NCBI RefSeq assembly: GCF_900240305.1
Contig: NZ_LT964854.1
Span: 186,001 to 250,000, forward strand
Direction: 5' to 3'
DNA length: 64,000 bases
Source of the DNA: Ottowia massiliensis
Lineage (GTDB): Bacteria; Pseudomonadota; Gammaproteobacteria; Burkholderiales; Burkholderiaceae_C
The translations under genes and the position numbers were made by a program. This document shows positions 23,247-31,799 of this stretch, piece after piece. Positions within the stretch are counted from its first letter, which is position 1, and each line of letters opens with the position of its first letter. The notes below the pieces were generated by a model. That model was not told the DNA's origin, made no database searches, and saw nothing but the letters and a program-made list of their open reading frames with translations.

Positions 23247-24380
23247 ATGCCTTTTATGCCTTATGGCCTGATCCGTTCTGCTCTGTTCTGCATGGACGCC
23301 GAGGCGGCCCACGAGAAAACGCTGGCGGCGCTGGAGCGCACGCAGAACACCTTCTGGCAGCTTCTGTGGCGGCAGCCGCGCGTGCAAGACCCCGTAACGC
23401 TGGCGGGCCTGACGCTGCCCAACCGCGTGGGCCTGGCGGCGGGGCTGGACAAGAACGCCCGCTGCATTGACGCGCTGGCGGGCATGGGCTTTGGCTTTGT
23501 GGAAGCGGGCACCGTCACGCCGCTGGCGCAGCCGGGCAATCCCAGGCCGCGCCTGTTCAGGCTGCCGGCGGCGCAGGCGCTCATCAACCGCATGGGCTTC
23601 AACAATGAGGGCGTGGCCGCTTTCGTGACGCACGTGTGCACGTCGCGCTTTGCCGAACAGCGGCAAAGCGCCGCCAAGGGCGCGCCGCGCATGGCGCTGG
23701 GCCTGAACATCGGCAAGAACGCCGCCACGCCAATGGAGCGGGCGCAAGACGACTATCTGATGTGCCTGGCCGCCGTGTATCCGCATGCCGACTACGTGGC
23801 AGTGAACATTTCCAGCCCCAACACCCGGAACCTGCGCGATTTGCAGGCCGATGAGGCGCTGGCCGCGCTGCTGGCGGCGCTCAAGTCGCGCCAGCGCGAG
23901 CTGGCCGATGCGCATGGCCGCCACGTGCCGCTTTTTCTGAAGATCGCGCCTGATCTGGACGAGGCGCAAGTGCAGTCCATCGCCGCCGCGCTGCTGGAGC
24001 ACGGCATGGATGGCGTGATTGCCACCAACACCACGCTCTCGCGCGAGGCCGTGCAGGGCCTGCCCCACGCGCAGGAAGCGGGCGGCCTCTCGGGCGCGCC
24101 CGTACGCGAGGCCAGCTGCCGCGTCATCCGCCAGCTGCGCGCAGCGCTGGGCGCAGGCTTTCCCATCATTGGCGCGGGCGGCATCCTGAGCGGGGAAGAT
24201 GCCGTGGCCAAGATTGAAGCGGGTGCAGACGCCGTGCAGCTGTACACCGGCCTGATCTACAAAGGCCCCGCGCTGGTGGCCGAGGCGGCGCAGGCCATCA
24301 AGGCCCATCTGGCCTCGCAGGGCCAGGTCCCGCCTGCTGGCGATGCCTCAGCCGGCCCGCCTGCGGTTGGCGCTCAATAA
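23247..24380 (+). CDS. pyrD: Dihydroorotate dehydrogenase (quinone), class 2
   Basis: PyrD oxidises dihydroorotate to orotate with FMN and passes electrons to ubiquinone at the inner membrane. 377 residues from ATG 23247 (a second in-frame ATG is at 23256). The N-terminal amphipathic helix (YGLIRSALFCMDAEAAHEK) is the membrane/quinone contact of class 2. Then come GLAAGLDKNARCIDAL, the RLFRLP loop, NRMGFNNEG, the catalytic Ser in NISSPNTRNLRDLQ, LKIAPDLDE and GAGGILSGEDA (FMN phosphate). A long Pro/Ala tail ends the protein. No pyr neighbours. Confidence 0.95.
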   Translation: MPFMPYGLIRSALFCMDAEAAHEKTLAALERTQNTFWQLLWRQPRVQDPVTLAGLTLPNRVGLAAGLDKNARCIDALAGMGFGFVEAGTVTPLAQPGNPRPRLFRLPAAQALINRMGFNNEGVAAFVTHVCTSRFAEQRQSAAKGAPRMALGLNIGKNAATPMERAQDDYLMCLAAVYPHADYVAVNISSPNTRNLRDLQADEALAALLAALKSRQRELADAHGRHVPLFLKIAPDLDEAQVQSIAAALLEHGMDGVIATNTTLSREAVQGLPHAQEAGGLSGAPVREASCRVIRQLRAALGAGFPIIGAGGILSGEDAVAKIEAGADAVQLYTGLIYKGPALVAEAAQAIKAHLASQGQVPPAGDASAGPPAVGAQ

Positions 24381-24575
24381 CGGGCGCGCTCGCTGCCTTC
24401 TTTGCCGTCCTCTTTGTTGCCTTCCGCCTGCAATGGCTGGCCGCCTGTCCAGGCAGCTTTTGCCTGCGCCGTCCGGCCGGCCTGCAGACGGGCGCGGATT
24501 GAGCAGCTTCGCACGTCTTCTCGCACGCCACCCGCTTCCGGGCCTGTCCAGGATCTGGCCGTGGGGGCGACAAAC
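24377..24575 (-). repeat. Family-2 repeat, minus orientation, diverged
   Basis: The piece GGGCCTGTCCAGGATCTGGCCGTGGGGG reads on the plus strand at the right end, with CTGCAGACGGGCGCGGATTGAGC and GCCTGCAATGGCTGG in the left part. Block order is scrambled, so it may be two partial copies. It starts right at the pyrD stop. Confidence 0.4.
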
Positions 24576-24593
24576 TGAGAAAAGCAAGCCAGT

Positions 24594-24680
24594 TTCGCTT
24601 CTGAATCCATAGCATGAGGTCCTAGTGAAATGGGCGCATATGCCGTTTTTTATGCCCCTGAATCCGCTCCTGTTTTTGCT
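24594..24680 (+). repeat. Family-1 dispersed repeat, copy 5
   Basis: CATAGCATGAGGTCCTAGTGAAATGGGCGC then TGCCGTTTTTTATGCCCCTGAATCCGCTCCTGTTTTTG. Good match to the consensus. Lies between pyrD and the TRAP genes. Confidence 0.8.
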
Positions 24681-24825
24681 GCAATCTAACCTGCTGTCCT
24701 TTTTCATTTGCCAGCCGCGCTGGCAGGCATGGGCGCGGGAGCGCGGTTTCTGACATGCGGTAACGGTTTGCTGTTTGCCGATAACATTCCCGCTTTTTTT
24801 CGCGCATTTTTTTGCGGATTTGCTC

Positions 24826-25443
24826 ATGCAGGCGCTTTTGAAATTCTCGCGGGCGGTGGACTGGCTGAACGGGCTGGTTGGCAAATATGTGATCTGGCTG
24901 ATTCTGGGCGCCACGCTCATCAGCGCGGGCAATGCGGCGGTGCGCAAGGTGTTTGGCGTGAGTTCCAACGCGCTGCTGGAAGTGCAGTGGTATTTGTTTG
25001 CCTGGTCGTTTTTGCTGGCGGCGGGCTATACGCTGCTGCATCGCGAGCATGTGCGCATTGATGTGCTCAGCAGCCGCTTTTCAAGACGCGCGCAGGCGTG
25101 GATTGATGTGGCGGGCTTCGCGCTGTTTCTCACGCCGATTTGTCTGGCGGTCATCTACTTGAGCGTGCCGGTGCTGGCCGACAAGTTTCAGACGGGCGAG
25201 ATGTCGGCCAACACGGGCGGGCTGGTGCGCTGGCCGGTATGGGCGGCGCTGCCGGTGTCGTTCGCGCTGCTGCTGCTGCAAGGCTGGTCGGAGCTGATCA
25301 AGCGCATTGCCTTTTTGCGCGGGCAGGGGCCTGACCCGATGGGCCGCATGAGCGACGCGCAGGACGCGCAGGCGCTGGCCGAGGCGCTGCGCGCCGAGCG
25401 GGAGGCGGCGCAGGCTGCCGCACCAGAGAAAAGCGCGGGCTGA
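24826..25443 (+). CDS. TRAP transporter small permease (DctQ-like)
   Basis: 205 residues from ATG 24826; a TTG 51 bases upstream keeps the frame open but is less likely. DctQ-type proteins are four-helix inner-membrane subunits that join the large permease. Helices are visible at VIWLILGATLISAG, QWYLFAWSFLLAAGYTLL, FALFLTPICLAVIYL and WPVWAALPVSFALLLLQGW. The motif VQWYLFAW and the REHVRIDV stretch are family hallmarks. It is 16 bases upstream of the large permease. The end is an Ala/Glu-rich cytoplasmic tail. Confidence 0.9.
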   Translation: MQALLKFSRAVDWLNGLVGKYVIWLILGATLISAGNAAVRKVFGVSSNALLEVQWYLFAWSFLLAAGYTLLHREHVRIDVLSSRFSRRAQAWIDVAGFALFLTPICLAVIYLSVPVLADKFQTGEMSANTGGLVRWPVWAALPVSFALLLLQGWSELIKRIAFLRGQGPDPMGRMSDAQDAQALAEALRAEREAAQAAAPEKSAG

Positions 25444-25459
25444 AGCGGGGGCACAGGCA

Positions 25460-27340
25460 ATGGAATTCGTGGTGGCCAATTTCGCCCCGGTCATGTTCGC
25501 GGGGCTGATCGTGTTTTTGCTGCTGGGCTTTCCGGTGGCGTTCAGCCTGGGCGCGTGCGGGCTGTTTTTTGCCTTCGTGGGCGTGCAGCTGGATGTGTTT
25601 CCGCCCAGCGTGCTGGCCTGGCTGCCGCAGCGGCTGATCGGCATCATGTCCAACGACACGCTGCTGGCCGTGCCCTTTTTCACGCTGATGGGGCTGGTGC
25701 TGGAGCGCAGCGGCATGGCTGAAGATTTGCTGGAGACGGTGGGCCAGGTGTTCGGCCCGCTGCGCGGCGGGCTGGCGCTGGCCGTCATCTTTGTGGGGGC
25801 GCTGCTGGCGGCCACCACGGGCGTGGTGGCCGCTTCGGTCATTTCAATGGGGCTGATCTCGCTGCCCATCATGCTGCGCTACGGCTATGACCGGCCGCTG
25901 GCGGCTGGCGCCATTGCCGCTTCGGGCACGCTGGCGCAGATCATTCCGCCCTCGCTCGTGCTCATCATCATGGCCGACCAGGTGGGCCGCAGCGTGGGCG
26001 ACATGTACAAGGGCGCGTTCACGCCCGCTTTCATGCTGGTGGGGCTGTATGTGCTGTATGTGGTGCTTTTGGCGATATTCCGCCCGGCCTGCGTGCCCGC
26101 GCTGCCGCCGCAGGCGCGCACGTTCCGCGAGGCCAACGGCAGCAGCGGCTATGCCTCGCTGACGGCGGTGATGGCGCTTTCCATTGGCACGGCCACTGTG
26201 CTGGCGCAGAACATGGCCGCCGTGCACACCTGGTGGCTGGGCCGCACGGTGCAGAGCGTGCCCACCGACGAAAAAATCGTGGTGGCCGCCTGCGGCGGCG
26301 TGGCGCTGGCGCTGCTCATCGCCCTCATCAACCGGGGGCTGAAGCTGGGGCTGCTTTCGCGCCTGGCCGAGCGGGTGACGTTCGTGCTCATTCCGCCGCT
26401 GCTGCTCATCTTTTTAGTGCTGGGCACCATCTTCCTGGGCGTGGCCACGCCTACGGAGGGCGGAGCGATGGGCGCGGTGGGCGCGCTGGTCATGGGCTTT
26501 GTGCGCAGGCGGCTGGACTGGGCGCTGCTCAGGCAGGCGCTGGCGGCCACGACCAAGCTGGCCTCGTTTGCCATGTTCATTCTCATTGGCGCCACCATCT
26601 TCAGCCTGGTGTTCCAGGCGGCGGACGGCCCGCTGTGGGTGGAACGCCTGCTCAGCGACTTGCCGGGCGGCCCGGTGGGCTTTCTGATTCTGGTGAACGT
26701 GATGGTGTTCTTCCTCGCGTTCTTTCTGGACTATTTCGAGCTGTCTTTCATCGTCGTGCCGCTGCTGGCGCCAGTGGCCGAGAAGCTGGGCATTGACCTG
26801 GTGTGGTTCGGCGTGCTGCTGGCGGTGAACATGCAGACTTCGTTCCTGCATCCGCCTTTCGGCTTCGCGCTGTTTTTCCTGCGCTCCGTGGCGCCTGCCA
26901 GTCCCTATGTGGACCGCGTCACGGGCCAGCTCATGCAGCCGGTGACGACGATGCAGATTTACAAGGGCGCCATTCCCTTCCTGCTGATCCAGCTGTTCAT
27001 GGTGGGCGTGCTCATCGCCTTTCCGCAGCTGGTCACGGGCAGCCTGGAAGCCAAGGCGGAGGTGGATCTGGACGCCATTGGCCAGCAGATGCTGCAAGAC
27101 CTGGAGCAGCCTTCCGGCGGCTACGGCGATGCGGCTGATGAAAGCCATGGCGGAGAAGGCGCGGGCGGCTACGGCAGCGAGAGCGGCTATGGCGATGCGC
27201 CTGCTGGCGAGTCTTCCGGCAGCGATGCGGGGGGCTATGGCTCATCTGGCGGCTATGGCGCTGGCACGGAAGGCGGCGAGGCCGCGCCGCCGCCGGAAGA
27301 TGAGCCGCAGGGCTACGGCAGCGAAGCGCCAGCGGAATAA
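25460..27340 (+). CDS. TRAP transporter large permease (DctM-like) with Gly/Tyr-rich tail
   Basis: 626 residues. DctM is the ion-coupled substrate channel of TRAP uptake, with about 12-14 helices. Marks: FLLLGFPVAFSLGACGL, LLAVPFFTLMGLVLERSGMA, VGALLAATTGVVAASV, GTLAQIIPPSLVLIIMADQ, GVATPTEGGAMGAVGALV and QTSFLHPPFGFALFFLRS. An insertion of extra helices with a long loop follows about residue 240, as in the larger DctM members. After the last helix (near 520) the protein ends in a roughly 85-residue low-complexity tail full of GYG, GGYGS and SSG units plus acidic residues. This is unusual for the family. The binding protein is convergent at 27455. Confidence 0.92.
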   Translation: MEFVVANFAPVMFAGLIVFLLLGFPVAFSLGACGLFFAFVGVQLDVFPPSVLAWLPQRLIGIMSNDTLLAVPFFTLMGLVLERSGMAEDLLETVGQVFGPLRGGLALAVIFVGALLAATTGVVAASVISMGLISLPIMLRYGYDRPLAAGAIAASGTLAQIIPPSLVLIIMADQVGRSVGDMYKGAFTPAFMLVGLYVLYVVLLAIFRPACVPALPPQARTFREANGSSGYASLTAVMALSIGTATVLAQNMAAVHTWWLGRTVQSVPTDEKIVVAACGGVALALLIALINRGLKLGLLSRLAERVTFVLIPPLLLIFLVLGTIFLGVATPTEGGAMGAVGALVMGFVRRRLDWALLRQALAATTKLASFAMFILIGATIFSLVFQAADGPLWVERLLSDLPGGPVGFLILVNVMVFFLAFFLDYFELSFIVVPLLAPVAEKLGIDLVWFGVLLAVNMQTSFLHPPFGFALFFLRSVAPASPYVDRVTGQLMQPVTTMQIYKGAIPFLLIQLFMVGVLIAFPQLVTGSLEAKAEVDLDAIGQQMLQDLEQPSGGYGDAADESHGGEGAGGYGSESGYGDAPAGESSGSDAGGYGSSGGYGAGTEGGEAAPPPEDEPQGYGSEAPAE

Positions 27341-27407
27341 CCAGCGGAATAGCCGACGGAATAAAACGGCCATTTTCCATCAGCGCAGTGAATGCGCCGA
27401 TAAAAAA

Positions 27408-27435
27408 GAAAGCCGCGATTCGCATCGCGGCTTTC
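27408..27435. terminator. Bidirectional terminator between dctM- and dctP-like genes
   Basis: GAAAGCCGCGA and TCGCGGCTTTC form an 11-bp stem with a TTCGCA-type loop, flanked by A's on the left and T's on the right. It serves both convergent genes. Confidence 0.85.
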
Positions 27436-27454
27436 TTGTTCATTTATCCATCAT

Positions 27455-28537
27455 TTACAGCTTCGCGCCATTGATGTACTGGTTGTAGGTGAATTCAGAA
27501 TAACGGTTCCACAAAATCTGCTCTTTCTGGAAGGCGCGCATGTCGTCAAACACCTTCTTGAATTCGGGTGATTTGTCGCAGTGCTCGGCATACACCTCCT
27601 GCGCGGCCTTGAAGCCCGCGTCCACCACCGGTTTGGGGAACATCTTGAACTGCGTGTTGCCTGCGCGCAGGCGCTTGAGCGCTTGCGGATTGCGGGCCTG
27701 GTATTTGCTCGTCACCTCAATGGCCGCCACATCGGCGGCGGCGCGCACGGCGGCCTTGTATTCGTCCGGCAGCTTGTCAAAGGCCTTGTTGTTGATGAAA
27801 AAGTCAAACTGCGCGCTCGCTTCCCACCAGCCAGGGTAGTAGTAATACGGCGCCACTTTGCTCAGGCCGAGTTTTTCATCGTCATACGGCCCCACGAACT
27901 CGGTGGCGTCCAGCGTGCCTTTTTCCAGCGCCTGATACACGTCGCTGCCCGGCATGTTCTGCGCCACCACGCCCAGCTTGGCCATCACTTCGCCAAACAG
28001 GCCGCCGCCCAGGCGCATCTTCAGGCCCTTGAGGTCATCGGGCGACTTGATTTCCTTGCGGTACCAGCCGCCCATCTGCGTGGTCGTGTTGCCCGCGCAC
28101 AGCGCGTGGAAGTTGTATTTCTTGAAAAACTCGTCCAGCAATTTGCCGCCATTGCCCTGGCGGCGCCAGGCTTCCATTTGCAGCGTGGTCAGGCCAAACG
28201 GCACGGCGCAGGCAAAGGCGAAAACGGGATCTTTGCCCGTGAAGTAATAGCCGGCGGTCTGCGCAATTTCGATGTTGTTGTCCTGAATCGCGTCCAGCAC
28301 GCTGAAAGCGGGCATCAGCTCGCCTGCGGCGTGCACCGACACCTCGAACTTGCCGCCCGTCAGCGCCTTGACCACGCGCGAAAACGTCTCGGCGCTGCCC
28401 ATGAGCGTGTCCAGCGACTTCGGAAAGCTCGAAGCCATGCGCCAGCGCACCGGCTGCTGCGCCTGCACGGCAGGGGCCACGCCAGCGGCCAGCACGCCAG
28501 CCAGGCCAGCGCCTTTGATGAGAGAACGACGATCCAT
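27455..28537 (-). CDS. TRAP transporter solute-binding protein (DctP family)
   Basis: 360 residues from ATG 28537, chosen because AAGGAA lies upstream and the protein then starts with the twin-arginine-like MDRRSLIKGAG, followed by a hydrophobic stretch and an AQA cleavage region; an ATG at 28561 only adds residues before this. The mature protein is the periplasmic receptor that hands a carboxylate-type ligand to the DctQM pair. Marks: WRMASSFPKSLDTLMGSAE, KFEVSVHAAGELMP, LKMRLGGGLFGEVMAKLG (the conserved ligand Arg) and the ATEFVGPYDDEKLG acid. This subtype resembles receptors for 2-oxo or aromatic acids. The true ligand is unknown. Confidence 0.92.
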   Translation of the reverse strand: MDRRSLIKGAGLAGVLAAGVAPAVQAQQPVRWRMASSFPKSLDTLMGSAETFSRVVKALTGGKFEVSVHAAGELMPAFSVLDAIQDNNIEIAQTAGYYFTGKDPVFAFACAVPFGLTTLQMEAWRRQGNGGKLLDEFFKKYNFHALCAGNTTTQMGGWYRKEIKSPDDLKGLKMRLGGGLFGEVMAKLGVVAQNMPGSDVYQALEKGTLDATEFVGPYDDEKLGLSKVAPYYYYPGWWEASAQFDFFINNKAFDKLPDEYKAAVRAAADVAAIEVTSKYQARNPQALKRLRAGNTQFKMFPKPVVDAGFKAAQEVYAEHCDKSPEFKKVFDDMRAFQKEQILWNRYSEFTYNQYINGAKL

Positions 28538-28670
28538 GATGGGGGTTCCTTTTGAGTCCATGAAAAAGGGAAAAACAAAGTGTAGTCACGGCCAGCCGCG
28601 CCCCGCGTGCAGGAAAACGCCTAATGCCCACCGTCCGGCTGCGAGGCGGCAGATTGAAATGGGGTGGCTA

Positions 28671-28760
28671 GCTTCGCTATTGAATCAATAGCGTGATGTC
28701 CTAGTGGAAACTGCGCAGAACGGTATTTTTGGACCTCTGGATCCGCTCCTGTTTTTGATG
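28671..28760 (+). repeat. Family-1 dispersed repeat, copy 6
   Basis: TTCGCTATTGAATCAATAGCGTGATGTCCTAGTGG then TGCGCAGAACGGTATTTTTGG and GATCCGCTCCTGTTTTTGATG. Strong match. It lies upstream of the TRAP receptor gene. Confidence 0.82.
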
Positions 28761-28881
28761 GTTCCGGCGAATGCGGCTGTCCGGTTCAGTGCTTGCAGCG
28801 CGCGGGCGGCCTGCGGCGGCAAGGCTGGCCCGCCGCTTCACGGGGAGAGGAGGGGAAAACAGCGGAAAAACAGGTTTTCCG

Positions 28882-29871
28882 TCAGCTCCCCGCCGTGATG
28901 CCCGCTTTTTTGATGATGCGGGCATTGGCCTGTGATTCGGCTTGTATCTGCCGGGCAAAGGCAGCAGCGCTGCCGCCAGTGGGCAGGTTGCCGGCGGCTT
29001 CGATTTTCTGGCGCGTCTGCGGCTCATTCAGTGCGGCATTGACGGCGGCGTTCATGCGCTCGATAACGGCGGCGGGCGTGCCGGCCGGGGCGAACAGACC
29101 GAATACGGAAAAGCGGTTGGCTTCAGGCAGGCCCAGTTCTGAAAGCGTGGGCGTATCGGGCAGCGCTGCCAGGCGGGCGGGAGCGCCTGCGGCCAGGGCG
29201 CGCAGCCTGCCCGCGCGCACGTGGCCGATGACAGCAGGGCTGGCGTTGGTGGAGAGCACTTCAAAGTGCCCGCCCAGCGCGTCGTTGATTTGCTGGCCGC
29301 CGCCCTTGTAGGGAATGTGGGTGATGTCCACCTTCGCGCTGGCCTTGATTTGCTCCAGCATGACGTGGCCCAGCGCGGCCGAGCCTGCAGTGGCCCAGCG
29401 CACGGAGCCGGGTTCCTCCCTGGCGCGCTCCAGCAGCGCCCTGAAGTCAGGCGCGTGGTTGGCGGGCGTGGCCAGCAGCAGCACGGGCGAGGCCAGCACG
29501 CTGGCGGCGGGAGCCAGGTCTTTTTGCGGGTCAAATGGCATCTTGCCGCCCAGGTGGGGCAGCAGCGCCACGGGGCTGACGGAGGCAAAGCCGAACGTGC
29601 GCCCATCAGGCACGGCCTTGGCTATGGCGCCCAGCCCTATGGCGCCGCCCGCGCCAGCCTTGTTTTCCACCACGGCGCTGACGCCCAGGCGCTGGGCAAG
29701 CTGGTCGGCCAGCAGCCGCGCCGTGGCATCGGCCACGCCGCCTGGCGGGTAGGCCACGATGATGCGAATCAGGCCCGCATCTGCACGCGCGGCGAAAGGC
29801 GCGGCAGCAAAAGGCAGAACAGTTGCGCGGGCCAGCAAGCCCAGACAGCGGCGGCGGTTGAAGGCAGGCAT
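28882..29871 (-). CDS. Bug family tripartite tricarboxylate transporter receptor
   Basis: 329 residues from ATG 29871. It starts MPAFNRRRCLGLLARA, a Tat-like or Sec signal, with an ADA-type cleavage near residue 31. Bug proteins are periplasmic receptors very expanded in Burkholderiales. Marks: IIVAYPPGGVADATARLLA, VVENKAGAGGAIGLGAIAKA, ITHIPYKGGGQQINDALGG and LPDTPTLSELGL. Downstream lies the DctP-type gene, but no TctA or TctB membrane genes, so it is an orphan receptor. Ligand unknown. Confidence 0.92.
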   Translation of the reverse strand: MPAFNRRRCLGLLARATVLPFAAAPFAARADAGLIRIIVAYPPGGVADATARLLADQLAQRLGVSAVVENKAGAGGAIGLGAIAKAVPDGRTFGFASVSPVALLPHLGGKMPFDPQKDLAPAASVLASPVLLLATPANHAPDFRALLERAREEPGSVRWATAGSAALGHVMLEQIKASAKVDITHIPYKGGGQQINDALGGHFEVLSTNASPAVIGHVRAGRLRALAAGAPARLAALPDTPTLSELGLPEANRFSVFGLFAPAGTPAAVIERMNAAVNAALNEPQTRQKIEAAGNLPTGGSAAAFARQIQAESQANARIIKKAGITAGS

Positions 29872-30093
29872 GGGAATACGGGGTTTTATGAATGTGAATG
29901 CTGCGCCTATTGTCAGCCCGCAGGCAAGGCGCTGGCGATGCGAATCGCCATTTTTGGGGCGGGCAAACAAGCGAAGCTGGCGCAGGCAAATGCCTGATTT
30001 CCCTGTAATAGGCAGGGGCAATGGCTGGTTTACCATGTGAAAACAGCCGCCTGCATGGCGTGTTTTTTCTTTTGCCCTTCATGGATTTGTTCT

Positions 30094-31308
30094 ATGCAAT
30101 TTGACATTCTCATCAGCGGCGCTGGCCCGGCGGGCCTGTGCCTGGCGCGCGCGCTTTCGGAATCGGGCCTGAATATCGGCCTGGTTGAGCAGCAATCGCT
30201 TCCGGCGCTGGAGCAGGCGCCGTTTGACGGACGCGAAATCGCGCTCACGCAGCGCTCGGCCACGCTGATGCGCGAAATGGGGCTGTGGCAGCGCATTGAA
30301 GCCATGGAGCCTGCGGCGTTTTCACCATTGCGCGATGCGCGGGTATTCAATGGCGAATCGCCCTTTTCCATGCAAATCAGCCACCGTCTCACCCGGCGCG
30401 ACGAGCTGGGCTGGCTGGTTTCCAACTACCTCATCCGCCGCGCCGCGCTGGCCGAAGTGCAGGCCGCCGCCAGCGCGCATGGCCGCATCACCTTGCTGAC
30501 GGGGCAGGCCGCCACGCAGGTGCGCTGCGGGGCCGAAGGCGCGCAGCTCACGCTGGCCGATGGCGCCACGCACACCGCGCGCCTGCTGGTGGCCGCCGAC
30601 AGCCGTTTTTCCGTCACGCGCCGCGCCGTGGGCATTGCCGCGCGGCAAAACGACTTTGGCCGCAGCATGCTGGTGTGCCAGATCACGCACGAAGTGCCGC
30701 ACGAGCACACGGCCTGGGAATGGTTCGATTACGGCCAGACGCTGGCGCTGCTGCCCATGAACGATGACCCGGCCACCGGCATGCCGCGCGCCTCTGCCGT
30801 GCTCACGCTGCCGCACCAGGGCATTGAGGCCATGATGGCGCTGGACGAAGCCGCCTTCGGCCAGGACATGACCCGGCGCTTTCATGGCCGCCTGGGCGAA
30901 GTGCGCCTGAACAGCACGCGCCACGTGTATCCGCTGGTAGGCGTGATGCCGCGCCGCCTGGTGGCCCCGCGCTTTGCCTGCGTGGGCGATGCGGCCGTGG
31001 GCATGCACCCCGTCACGGCGCACGGCTTCAACTTCGGCCTGCTCAGCGTGCAAACCCTGGCGCAGGAGTTGCGCGCCGCCCACGCCGCCGGCCGCGACAT
31101 CGCCGCCGCCGACGTGCTGGCCCGCTACGAGCGCCGCCACATGCTGGCCACGCGGCCGCTGTATGAAATCACCGGCCTCATCGCGCGCCTGTACACCACC
31201 GACTCCGCCCCCGCGCGGCTGCTGCGCGACGCCGCCCTGCACACAGCCCAGCGCCTGACGCCCTTCAAGCGCCTGGTAGCCGCCACGCTGGCGGGCCATG
31301 CAGCGTAA
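30094..31308 (+). CDS. FAD-dependent ubiquinone-biosynthesis hydroxylase (UbiH/UbiM type)
   Basis: 404 residues from ATG 30094. The family adds hydroxyls to the ubiquinone ring in the cytoplasm. It begins ILISGAGPAGLCLARAL (FAD GxGxxG), then LVEQQ, PFDGREIALTQRSATL, which resembles the UbiM branch, and ends with the second FAD motif FACVGDAAVGMHPVTAHGFN. LVSNYLIRRA is typical of the group. Length is standard. UbiH, UbiF or UbiM cannot be split without a tree. Other ubi genes are absent nearby. It is divergent from the Bug gene across 222 bases. Confidence 0.87.
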   Translation: MQFDILISGAGPAGLCLARALSESGLNIGLVEQQSLPALEQAPFDGREIALTQRSATLMREMGLWQRIEAMEPAAFSPLRDARVFNGESPFSMQISHRLTRRDELGWLVSNYLIRRAALAEVQAAASAHGRITLLTGQAATQVRCGAEGAQLTLADGATHTARLLVAADSRFSVTRRAVGIAARQNDFGRSMLVCQITHEVPHEHTAWEWFDYGQTLALLPMNDDPATGMPRASAVLTLPHQGIEAMMALDEAAFGQDMTRRFHGRLGEVRLNSTRHVYPLVGVMPRRLVAPRFACVGDAAVGMHPVTAHGFNFGLLSVQTLAQELRAAHAAGRDIAAADVLARYERRHMLATRPLYEITGLIARLYTTDSAPARLLRDAALHTAQRLTPFKRLVAATLAGHAA

Positions 31309-31311
31309 GCC

Positions 31312-31470
31312 TGACCGTAAAGAAGCAAAAGCCAGGAAACCGGAATGGGCCGCCAGGCGCAGACGGGGTTTACGGCCCGCTTGCAGCCCGGCGAGGGCTT
31401 GCAAAACCCCCAAGCGCCCGGTCCCGTATTTCCGCACTCACGGACAGAGCCGCTTTCAAGCCCCTCTCAT
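31312..31470 (+). repeat. Family-2 repeat, diverged copy
   Basis: GGAATGGGCCGCCAGGCGCAGACGG, GGCGAGGGCTTGCAAAAC and TTTCCGCACTCACGGACAGAGCCG follow the family-2 block order right after the hydroxylase stop. Confidence 0.6.
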
Positions 31471-31570
31471 GGCCTGCATGCGCGAAATGAAAAGAGCGAA
31501 ACGGAAAGAGCAAAACGGGGCGGCAAGCGCGGGCCAGCAAGGCGAATGAAAGGCTGAATACGCGGCATAT

Positions 31571-31656
31571 TCCGCTCCTTTATCAATAGCAATAGGTCCT
31601 AGTGAAAATTGCGCTGATGCCAATTTTTACCCCTCGAATTCGCTCCTTTTTTGATT
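31571..31656 (+). repeat. Family-1 dispersed repeat, copy 7
   Basis: CCGCTCCTTTATCAATAGCAATAGGTCCTAGTG, then TGCGCTGATGCCAATTTTTACCCC and GAATTCGCTCCTTTTTTG. Both GCTCCT-type ends present. Confidence 0.8.
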
Positions 31657-31799
31657 CTGGAATGGACAGCACGCGTCCGCTCACGGGCCGGGGCCTGCGC
31701 GGGGTTTCAGCGCGGGCCGGTTCGCGGGTTCGCATGTCCGTAAAAGCAGGTCCGTATAAATTCGCACTTCCCTCAACCACCTGAAACAGGAGCATTTGG

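Noticed and set aside
27085..27340. GYG-rich tail as a frameshift artefact
   Set aside because: The frame is continuous with the permease, ends at a stop next to a good bidirectional terminator, and the tail repeats are consistent, so I kept it as real.
27581..28555. Plus-strand 324-codon frame opposite the DctP-like gene
   Set aside because: Antisense to a well-supported binding protein; translation has no known fold.
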